Below are positions 1 through 5,666 of a stretch of 10,684 nucleotides of DNA, one piece after another. A program made the translations under genes and the position numbers. The stretch lies in assembly GCA_029881635.1 (NCBI GenBank), contig JAOUMG010000024.1, positions 1 through 10,684 on the forward strand, given 5' to 3'. A model generated the notes under the pieces. It was given only the letters and a program-made list of their open reading frames with translations, made no database searches and was not told where the DNA came from. The stretch is from Paracoccaceae bacterium (GTDB lineage: Bacteria > Pseudomonadota > Alphaproteobacteria > Rhodobacterales > Rhodobacteraceae). Position 1 is the stretch's first letter. Every line of letters starts with the position of its first letter.

Positions 1-27
1 TTAGTGGCCCTGCCAAAGGATGTAGCA

Positions 28-42
28 CCCGGGCAATCCGGG
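28..42 (-). other. Short GC-rich hairpin downstream of the tRNA
   Basis: Five-base arms CCCGG and CCGGG flank a 5-base loop. The hairpin lies about 84 bases downstream of the tRNA 3' end in the direction of tRNA transcription. No run of T follows it, so it is not a convincing intrinsic terminator. I see no gene in the rest of positions 1-125: the minus-strand ATGs there are closed quickly by stops. Confidence 0.2.
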
Positions 43-125
43 ACTAAAGCGCATGTGTTCTGACCATCGCCAGGAAGCCCAAGGCTGAGACCTCACACAG
101 GCATTTTGGTTCTGATGGTTGAAAG

Positions 126-202
126 TGGTGGCGAGGGGGGGACTCGAACCCCCGACCTCGCGATTATGAGTCGCGCGCTCTAACCAGCTGAGCTACCTAG
201 CC
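126..202 (-). tRNA. tRNA-Met (anticodon CAT), probably elongator
   Basis: The reverse complement folds as a complete 77-base tRNA with encoded CCA (126-128) and discriminator A. The D arm is TAGCTC...GAGC. The anticodon stem CGCGA/TCGCG closes the loop CTCATAA, giving anticodon CAT at 166-168. The T arm is GGGGG-TTCGAGT-CCCCC. A CAT anticodon can belong to elongator Met, initiator Met or Ile2 (lysidine-modified). The D loop and the A-U pairing potential at acceptor position 5 argue against initiator. The general look fits elongator Met, but Ile2 cannot be ruled out by eye. One oddity: acceptor strands GGCTAGG and CCTCGCC pair everywhere except position 4-69, a T-C mismatch where a G-C pair would be expected. 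Confidence 0.93.
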
Positions 203-214
203 ACTTCGACGGGC

Positions 215-243
215 TAGCTAAGCCAGCCCTATTTCGCCGTCAA
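215..243 (-). promoter_or_regulatory. Candidate sigma-70 promoter of the tRNA gene
   Basis: On the minus strand a TTGACG -35 element (238-243) is followed by exactly 17 bases and then TAGCTA as a -10 element (215-220). The -10 ends 12 bases before the first tRNA base, leaving a short leader. The -35 matches consensus at five of six positions and the -10 is weaker. Position and spacing are right for a stable-RNA promoter. The remainder of the 155-base gap to the epimerase stop holds no gene that I can support. Confidence 0.5.
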
Positions 244-319
244 GGGTAAAACTCCCCTTGGTTCCTCCAGCTATTATTGAATATCGCGCGTTGGAATGCC
301 AATCCAACAAGCCTGAAAT

Positions 320-345
320 GCGGTTGTCGGTACGTTACAAACCGC
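320..345 (-). other. Weak hairpin after the epimerase gene
   Basis: Minus-strand RNA could form GCGGTT(T)GT paired with ACAACCGC, with one bulged base and a 9-base loop. It starts 13 bases after the epimerase stop codon, where a 3'-end structure would be expected. There is no following T-run, so factor-independent termination is doubtful. Confidence 0.2.
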
Positions 346-357
346 TAGGCTCGGTAT

Positions 358-1371
358 TTAGAGCTGGTAATAGTCCCGGTACCATTTCACGAACAGGCCC
401 ATACCTGTGCGAATATCGGTCTGAGGCTGGTAGCCGGTGAGGCGGCGCAGAAGGTTATTGTCAGCCCAGGTCGCCCGAACATCTCCCTTTTGCATGTCCA
501 TCATGTTCTTCTTTGCGGTTTTGCCGGTTGCTGCCTCAATCGCAGCGATAAAATCGCCCAACGCTACTTTGTCACCATTTCCGATATTGACGACCCGCCA
601 AGGCGCCACCGGAGAAAGGCTGTCGCCATCTGCGGTAGCCTCAGGTTTTTCTGGCCGCACAGGTGCCGCGTCGATCAACAGCCGTATGGCCCGGACAAGA
701 TCAGTGACATAGGTGAAATCACGAAACATTTTGCCTTGGCCGTAAACATCGATGGTGTCGCCTGCAAGGATGGCCTTGGTGAATTTGAAGGGTGCCATAT
801 CTGGCCGCCCCCACGGTCCATAGACGGTAAAGAAACGGAATGCCGTCGTCGGGATGTTCCAAAGATGCGCATAGGAATGGCTGAGCACCTCGGTGGCCTT
901 TTTCGTGGCCGCATATAGTGAAACCTGAGTGTCTGCCTTATCGGTTTCGCGGTAGGGCATTTCGGTATTCGCGCCGAAAACCGACGAGGTCGAAGCCAAA
1001 AGCAGATGCTTTACCGTCACTTCGCGGGCGGCTTCCATTACGTTGAACGTGCCTTCGATATTGGCAGAGATGTAGCTACGCGGCGCCTCGAGGCTGTAGC
1101 GAACGCCAGCCTGCGCTGCCAGATGAACGATCACATCCGGCCGAAAGGCGGAAATATCGGCGAGAAGGGCGGCGTTGTCCTCCAGCATGCATTCGGTAAA
1201 CCCGAATCCCGGCGTTTGATGCAATTCGCCCAGACGCCGCCGTTTCAGCGTCACATCGTAATATTCGGTCATCCCGTCCATGCCGTGGACGACGAAACCT
1301 TCATCCAACAGCACTTTCGCCAGATGAAACCCAATAAATCCGGCCACCCCGGTAATGTAGACCCGACGCAT
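358..1371 (-). CDS. NAD-dependent sugar epimerase, UDP-glucuronate 4-epimerase type
   Basis: This 337-residue extended short-chain dehydrogenase/reductase probably converts UDP-glucuronate to UDP-galacturonate in the cytoplasm for surface polysaccharide or LPS (family members: CapI, LspL). The N-terminal Rossmann motif GVAGFIG is at residues 8-14, followed by a cofactor-binding Asp near residue 32. The active site has T128/S129 in ASTSSVFG and the YxxxK pair Y153/K157 in SLYAATKK. The segments YDVTLKRRRL (38-47) and RFFTVYGPWGRPDMA (179-193) are typical of the 4-epimerase group acting on UDP-glucuronate. The length is normal and the gene is intact. An AAAGGA ribosome site 8 bases upstream supports the ATG at 1371. 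The gene is transcribed away from selD and no glycosyltransferases are in view, so it appears as a single gene here. The family call is secure; the exact sugar is inferred. Confidence 0.9.
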   Translation of the reverse strand: MRRVYITGVAGFIGFHLAKVLLDEGFVVHGMDGMTEYYDVTLKRRRLGELHQTPGFGFTECMLEDNAALLADISAFRPDVIVHLAAQAGVRYSLEAPRSYISANIEGTFNVMEAAREVTVKHLLLASTSSVFGANTEMPYRETDKADTQVSLYAATKKATEVLSHSYAHLWNIPTTAFRFFTVYGPWGRPDMAPFKFTKAILAGDTIDVYGQGKMFRDFTYVTDLVRAIRLLIDAAPVRPEKPEATADGDSLSPVAPWRVVNIGNGDKVALGDFIAAIEAATGKTAKKNMMDMQKGDVRATWADNNLLRRLTGYQPQTDIRTGMGLFVKWYRDYYQL

Positions 1372-1430
1372 AAGGCAAATCCTTTGTGATACTGGCCGCG
1401 ATCATTACCGGCTTGGCGCAAAAAGGTCCA

Positions 1431-1464
1431 ACCCTGACCATCGCCAATTGCAGCAAGTCAGGGT
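1431..1464. promoter_or_regulatory. Nested dyad in the epimerase/selD divergent promoter region
   Basis: Perfect 8-base arms ACCCTGAC (1431-1438) and GTCAGGGT (1457-1464) flank an 18-base spacer. Its exact centre (1447.5) is also the centre of the palindrome CAATTG (1445-1450). The dyad ends 17 bases before the selD start codon. It could be an operator for a dimeric regulator serving one or both divergent genes, or a hairpin in the selD leader. No known binding consensus is recognised. Confidence 0.4.
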
Positions 1465-1481
1465 AGGAAACCCAAGAAAGG

Positions 1482-3674
1482 ATGCCCGACGCGATGCAAA
1501 CGCAGATTCCCCTGACACGTGACCTTGTCCTTATCGGGGGGGGGCATGCACATGCCCTGCTGTTGCGCATGTGGGGGATGAACCCGGTACCAGGTGTCAG
1601 GCTGACACTGATCAGCCCAGATCCGACAGCCGCTTATTCGGGTATGCTGCCGGGCCATGTTGCCGGGCATTACCCGCGCCAAGCCCTGCAGATCGATCTG
1701 GTGCAACTTGCGCGCCACGCAGGTGCGCGGCTGATCCTGGGGCGGGCTGTGGGGATCGACAGGGCTTCAAAGCGGGTCATGGTGCCCGGCAGACCACCTG
1801 TGCCCTATGATGTGCTGTCGGTCGATATCGGCATTACATCTGAAATGCCCGATCTGCCGGGGTTTGCGCAGCACGCGGTACCAGCGAAGCCGCTGGATGC
1901 TTTTGCCGACCGGTGGCAGGCCTTTGTAGAGGCCGCCCATGCCGGGGAGATGCAAAAAAACGTTGCTATCATTGGCGGTGGCGTCGCGGGTGTGGAACTG
2001 GCACTTGCCGCTGCGTTTTGGCTCGGTTCCGGCGCTGGGGTCACGGTGGTCGAAGCGGCCGAGGCTTTGACCGTGCTGGGGCGCGGGGCGCGCGCGGCCC
2101 TTCTGTCCCATATGCAAAGAACCGGGATACGCCTGTTGACCGGGGTCACTGTTGCACGGATTGACGCGGAAGCGGTTCAACTGGCTGACGGGCGCACCAT
2201 CGCATCCGCCTTTACCATAGGGGCCGCTGGCGCGATCGCACCAGACTGGCTGGGCGCGACCGGATTGGCCCTGAATGACGGATTTATCACCGTGGATAAA
2301 ACGCTGCGTTCAGTCAGTGACCCTTGGGTTTTCGCGACGGGTGACATCGCCGATCTTGGCTATAACCCACGGCCCAAAGCGGGGGTTTTCGCTGTAAGGC
2401 AGGCGCCGGTGTTGTTGCACAATTTGACCGTGTCCCTGACCGGGAAAGGAAAGCTGGAAGCTTTCAAACCCCAGCGCGATTACCTGAAGCTGATTTCGAC
2501 TGGTAACAAGGGAGCAGTGGCTGACAAATGGGGGCTGCCGCTCGATGGTCGATGGCTTTGGCGTTGGAAGGACCGGATCGACCGGCAATTCATGCGCAAG
2601 TTCACCGAATTGCCTGCGATGCCCGGGACTGCGTTGCCAAAACTTGCTGCCGAAGGTGTTCATGAAGAGCTGGCAGGTGGCAAACCGCTTTGCGGCGGTT
2701 GCGGCTCCAAGGTCGGTCAGGCCGCGCTGAAAACCGCCCTGGAAGACCTGCCAGCCCCGTCGCGATCCGATGTCCTGTCCGGCTCTGGTGACGATGCAGC
2801 GGTGCTGGCACATGGCGCGGGCTATCAGGTGATCACTACAGATCATCTGCGTGCCTTCACCGACGACCCCTGGCTATTGGCCCGGATAACGGCAATTCAT
2901 GCATTGGGCGACATCTGGGCTATGGGTGCGCGGCCACAGGCGGCATTGGCCCAGATCACCCTGCCCCGCATGTCGCAGCGCCTGCAGACAGAAACCCTTC
3001 GCGAGATCATGGCCGCTGCAAAGGAGATCTTTTGCGGCGTCGGCGCGGATGTGGTGGGCGGTCACACGAGCCTTGGCGACGAACTGACAGTAGGGTTCAC
3101 CGTCACCGGTCTGAGTGCGAGCCAACCTATCGGGCAATCGGGCGCGCGACCGGGCGATGCCCTGATCCTGACCAAGCCAATCGGCACTGGCGTGATTCTG
3201 GCGGCGGAAATGGCCCGCGCAGCACCGGGTCAGGCCGTTGCAGCGGCGTTGTCATCCATGAACAGCCCGCAGGCGATTGCAGCCGATATCCTTGCACCCC
3301 ATGCCCACGCCATGACGGATGTCACTGGTTTTGGGTTGGCAGGTCATCTGATCGGCATGTTGGAAGCCTCTGGCGTGGCCGCTTCACTTGATCTTGACGC
3401 TGTGCCTTTTCTTGCTGGGGCTGAGGCGCTGTCAGCCGCGGGATATGGCTCAACGCTGCTTCCCGCCAATCGGACATCCATGGCCAAAATGTTTCTGAAC
3501 GTCAGTGCCCGCAGCGAGTTGTTGTTTGATCCGCAAACTGCTGGTGGGCTGTTGGCAGCCGTGGCCGCTGAGAGTTTGGACGAAATCCGTGAAAGATTTA
3601 GGGCGGCGGGCGAAAATGTATCTGTCATCGGCCAGATTAACGAAGGGAAAGCATTCTTGACTGTCGAGGGGTAA
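1482..3674 (+). CDS. selD: Selenide, water dikinase (selenophosphate synthetase) with fused N-terminal FAD/NAD oxidoreductase
   Basis: This 730-residue fusion makes selenophosphate, the selenium donor for selenocysteine and 2-selenouridine, from selenide and ATP. Residues about 1-390 are a type II NADH dehydrogenase-like flavoprotein. It has the FAD motif LIGGGHAHA near 18-26, a second dinucleotide motif AIIGGGVAGVE near 163-173, and FATGDIAD before residue 300. Residues about 395-730 are SelD. The catalytic Cys is C407 and the lysine K410 in LCGGCGSKVG. The metal/ATP motif GDDAAVL starts near 436, followed by TTDHLRAFTDDP, VVGGHTSLGDE, DVTGFGLAGHL and the C-terminal LFDPQTAGG. Cys407 is cysteine, not selenocysteine; the second cysteine of E. 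coli SelD (GCGCK) is Ser here. The first 403 residues contain no cysteine. Such fusions are known in several bacterial lineages. The start could also be the in-frame ATG at 1494, which is better spaced from AAGAAAGG (1474-1481). The gene converges on mnmH, which uses its product. Confidence 0.95.
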   Translation: MPDAMQTQIPLTRDLVLIGGGHAHALLLRMWGMNPVPGVRLTLISPDPTAAYSGMLPGHVAGHYPRQALQIDLVQLARHAGARLILGRAVGIDRASKRVMVPGRPPVPYDVLSVDIGITSEMPDLPGFAQHAVPAKPLDAFADRWQAFVEAAHAGEMQKNVAIIGGGVAGVELALAAAFWLGSGAGVTVVEAAEALTVLGRGARAALLSHMQRTGIRLLTGVTVARIDAEAVQLADGRTIASAFTIGAAGAIAPDWLGATGLALNDGFITVDKTLRSVSDPWVFATGDIADLGYNPRPKAGVFAVRQAPVLLHNLTVSLTGKGKLEAFKPQRDYLKLISTGNKGAVADKWGLPLDGRWLWRWKDRIDRQFMRKFTELPAMPGTALPKLAAEGVHEELAGGKPLCGGCGSKVGQAALKTALEDLPAPSRSDVLSGSGDDAAVLAHGAGYQVITTDHLRAFTDDPWLLARITAIHALGDIWAMGARPQAALAQITLPRMSQRLQTETLREIMAAAKEIFCGVGADVVGGHTSLGDELTVGFTVTGLSASQPIGQSGARPGDALILTKPIGTGVILAAEMARAAPGQAVAAALSSMNSPQAIAADILAPHAHAMTDVTGFGLAGHLIGMLEASGVAASLDLDAVPFLAGAEALSAAGYGSTLLPANRTSMAKMFLNVSARSELLFDPQTAGGLLAAVAAESLDEIRERFRAAGENVSVIGQINEGKAFLTVEG

Positions 3675-3677
3675 TTT

Positions 3678-3697
3678 CTGCCGGATCTAGTTGGCAG
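3678..3697 (+). terminator. Possible 3'-end hairpin between convergent selD and mnmH
   Basis: CTGCC (3678-3682) and GGCAG (3693-3697) pair. In plus-strand RNA two G-U pairs extend the stem to 7 bp with a 6-base loop, starting 3 bases after the selD stop. Longer arms GAGGGGT (3666-3672) and ACCCCTC (3707-3713) flank it. No T-run follows, so this may be an RNA 3'-end structure and not a strict intrinsic terminator. It sits across both stop codons, which are 12 bases apart. Confidence 0.3.
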
Positions 3698-4754
3698 TCG
3701 AAACCAACCCCTCAACGGCATCAGCGACCCTGTCCGCAACAGTTTCAAGCGCCTCAGGCGTCAGGGCATCAACTGCAATAACGACTTCATTCTGTGTGTC
3801 GAACTTGGCGCGGTGTTTTTCGTAGCGTGGATCATAGTGGCGTAGCATCAGATCCTGCGCCAATGGCGCGAATTTTCCCGCGCCAGCCATTTCCAACCAG
3901 TCATCAACAACCCCAGCGGCATGAAGTGGCCGCAGCCTGTCGATTACACGGCTCAAACGGTCCAAATCCTGGGCAACATCGCCATAGGCGCGGGCAAGAT
4001 AGGCAGCGCGGGCCCCAAGGGGGGCAGCAATCCGAATGCGAGGGGCATCGCCCATCGCGGACCACAATTGTTTTGGCAGCACGAGATTGCCGACCCTAGA
4101 GCTTTCAGCCTCGACTATGACCGGTCTTTGCGGGTCAAGCGATGCCAAGGCGACTGCCACCCGCCCTTCAAAAGCCTTTTGGCTGGGCTGACCGCCCGGC
4201 ATCGCCCCGAAGAGTGATCCGCGATGGTTGGCCAGACCTTCCAGATCGATAACCTGCAAGCCGCGCGCGACCAACCGCGCCAGGACTTCGGTCTTGGCTG
4301 AGCCGGTATTGCCATCCAGAACAACCACTTGGGCGGCAACCGGTGTATCCTCGTTCTGGCTGACGATCAGCTTTCGCCAGGCTTTGTAGCCGCCCTCGAC
4401 AAGCTCCACGCGCCAGCCAACTTGTGCTAGAATGGATGCAAAGGATCCTGACCGCTGCCCGCCGCGCCAGCAATAGACCAAAGGCCGCCAGCCACCTGAT
4501 TTGTCCGAAAGCGGCCCCTCAAGATGTTTGGCGGCATTTCGTGCAACCAGTGCAGCACCCAGTTTTCGTGCCAGGAATGGTGACTGCTGTTTGTAGATCG
4601 TCCCGATCCGGGCGCGTTCTTCATCGTCCAGAACCGGCAAGTTGATCGCGCCGGGCAGATGATCCTCCGCAAATTCTGAGGGAGAGCGCACATCAATTAC
4701 AGCGTCAAAACCCAACGCTGCTATCTGAGTCAAACTGGTGAGGGTCAGCGCCAT
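3687..4754 (-). CDS. mnmH: tRNA 2-selenouridine synthase (SelU/MnmH)
   Basis: This 355-residue cytoplasmic enzyme replaces the sulfur of 2-thiouridine at the wobble position of tRNA-Lys, -Glu and -Gln with selenium, by way of geranylated tRNA and selenophosphate. The N-terminal rhodanese domain (about 1-130) carries DVRSPSEFAEDHLPGA (21-36) and the catalytic cysteine C95 in YCWRGGQRSGS. The C-terminal P-loop domain starts near 143 with VVVLDGNTGSAKTEV, in which the usual GSGKT-type Walker A is GSAKT. LEGLANHRGSLFG (171-183) and VEAESSRVGN (214-223) are conserved in the family. A longer reading from a TTG at 4796 is open. I chose the ATG at 4754 because GAGAGG precedes it and the homology begins there. 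Its selenium donor is made by the convergent selD, so the two form a selenium pair. Nothing indicates damage. Confidence 0.95.
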   Translation of the reverse strand: MALTLTSLTQIAALGFDAVIDVRSPSEFAEDHLPGAINLPVLDDEERARIGTIYKQQSPFLARKLGAALVARNAAKHLEGPLSDKSGGWRPLVYCWRGGQRSGSFASILAQVGWRVELVEGGYKAWRKLIVSQNEDTPVAAQVVVLDGNTGSAKTEVLARLVARGLQVIDLEGLANHRGSLFGAMPGGQPSQKAFEGRVAVALASLDPQRPVIVEAESSRVGNLVLPKQLWSAMGDAPRIRIAAPLGARAAYLARAYGDVAQDLDRLSRVIDRLRPLHAAGVVDDWLEMAGAGKFAPLAQDLMLRHYDPRYEKHRAKFDTQNEVVIAVDALTPEALETVADRVADAVEGLVSTAN

Positions 4755-4853
4755 GCGCCTCTCATAGCGCCGGAAACGTACCGCCGGAAGGGGCAAGCTT
4801 CATATCGTGAACCGACGGTCTTTGACCCACCCGGATGTGCAGCCCATGGATGG

Positions 4854-5450
4854 TTAGTAGACAGTCACGTTCGCGCCCAGTTCAACGCGGGTATAGAGAT
4901 CCGTGACATGTTCGTTGACCATGCGCATGCAGCCGTTGGACACCGATCTTCCGATCGAGTTTGGTTCAATCGTGCCGTGAATGCGAATAGCCGTGTCACG
5001 ACCGTTCTGATAAAGATAAATCGCGCGCGCTCCCAACGGGTTATTGGGCCCACCCGGCACACCGTCTGCATATTTTGCGTAGGATGGATTACGGGCAATC
5101 ATTTCAGGCGTTGGCTTCCAGCTTGGCCATTCCACCTTGCGCCCGACATTTGCCGCACCACGAAACTGAAGCCCCTCGCGCCCGACTGCAACGCCGTAGC
5201 GGATCGCCCGGCCAGGCTTTGCGATGTAGTAAAGAAAGTGCTGCGAAGAAATGACGTGGATGGAACCGACCTCAAACTTGCGTTTCACCGGCACAACCAC
5301 CGGATAAAACTCCGGCGCGATTTTCAAGCCAGGCAGATTGGTCAGCGAAGGATCAATCGTGAGGCTTTGCATAGCCATTGCGGATGTTGGAACGGCCGTG
5401 ACAGCCGTTGCCGCGAATGCACCCAGCATAAGATTGCGTCTATCCAGCAT
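4854..5450 (-). CDS. Exported L,D-transpeptidase (YkuD domain)
   Basis: This 198-residue periplasmic enzyme is expected to form 3-3 cross-links in peptidoglycan or attach proteins to it. The N-terminal signal DRRNLMLGAFAATAV, with twin arginines and a likely cut after AMA near residue 26, resembles a Tat signal. The YkuD domain spans about 62-198. The catalytic signature is HGTIEPNSIGRSVSNGCMRM (158-177), with H158 and nucleophile C174. GVAVGREG, the proline/tryptophan-rich segment around 108-115 and NNPLGARAIYL (136-146) are also typical. The reading frame stays open to an ATG at 5543. The strong AAGGAGGG site 7 bases ahead of 5450 and the signal peptide right at that point fix the start. 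It is an independent gene, 216 bases downstream of the kinase. Family certain; exact cross-linking role inferred. Confidence 0.92.
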   Translation of the reverse strand: MLDRRNLMLGAFAATAVTAVPTSAMAMQSLTIDPSLTNLPGLKIAPEFYPVVVPVKRKFEVGSIHVISSQHFLYYIAKPGRAIRYGVAVGREGLQFRGAANVGRKVEWPSWKPTPEMIARNPSYAKYADGVPGGPNNPLGARAIYLYQNGRDTAIRIHGTIEPNSIGRSVSNGCMRMVNEHVTDLYTRVELGANVTVY

Positions 5451-5666
5451 TGCAAGTCCCTCCTTCAATTCAACCACTGACGGCAGACCTTCACCAGCGT
5501 CGTCGACGATTGCCAGAAAAGCCATCAATGTGTTCGGATTCAAACTGCATTATTGGGCAAGGAGTTGGCGTAAATGTGCCATTCCTTCGGCGACGCATGC
5601 AAACCAATGCAGGCTCGAAACCTAAAAAACATCGATATTTCAAATATATAACCCCGATCATGTGCC
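5451..5666. other. Intergenic region between kinase and L,D-transpeptidase, with AT-rich palindrome
   Basis: This 216-base gap probably carries the transpeptidase promoter, because the gene has its own strong ribosome site. Near the kinase end, positions 5635-5647 form a perfect AT-only palindrome (ATATTT-c-AAATAT on the plus strand). On the minus strand CGATG and then six T follow it, which makes a weak terminator-like element or an AT-rich regulatory site. A second 10-base palindrome TCGTCGACGA is at 5500-5509. No convincing -10/-35 pair was found. I see no RNA gene or short protein gene. Confidence 0.35.
5458..5465 (-). promoter_or_regulatory. Strong ribosome binding site fixing the L,D-transpeptidase start
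   Basis: AAGGAGGG on the minus strand lies 7 bases before the ATG at 5450. It is the best Shine-Dalgarno match in the window. It places the start 31 codons inside the longest open frame and directly at the signal peptide. Confidence 0.8.

Noticed and set aside
1..125. Possible tail of another gene left of the tRNA
   Set aside because: The minus strand shows only very short frames here, and the plus strand gives no protein-like reading; one edge of a 125-base stretch cannot support a gene call.
126..202. tRNA as an integration site for a genomic island
   Set aside because: No integrase gene lies next to it and no second copy of the tRNA 3' end was noticed in the window.
2310..2846. Minus-strand open frame of 178 codons inside selD
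   Set aside because: It lies across the junction of the two well-supported domains of the selD fusion and shows no domain of its own.
4755..4796. TTG-initiated N-terminal extension of mnmH by 14 residues
   Set aside because: The extension is arginine-rich and lies outside the rhodanese fold, while the internal ATG at 4754 has a ribosome site and matches the usual protein start.
4908..5480. Plus-strand open frame of 190 codons opposite the L,D-transpeptidase
   Set aside because: It is a shadow of a convincing YkuD gene, with no recognisable domain in its own translation.
5451..5543. 31-codon upstream extension of the L,D-transpeptidase
   Set aside because: A strong ribosome site and a signal peptide begin at the internal ATG (5450); the extension would bury the signal peptide.
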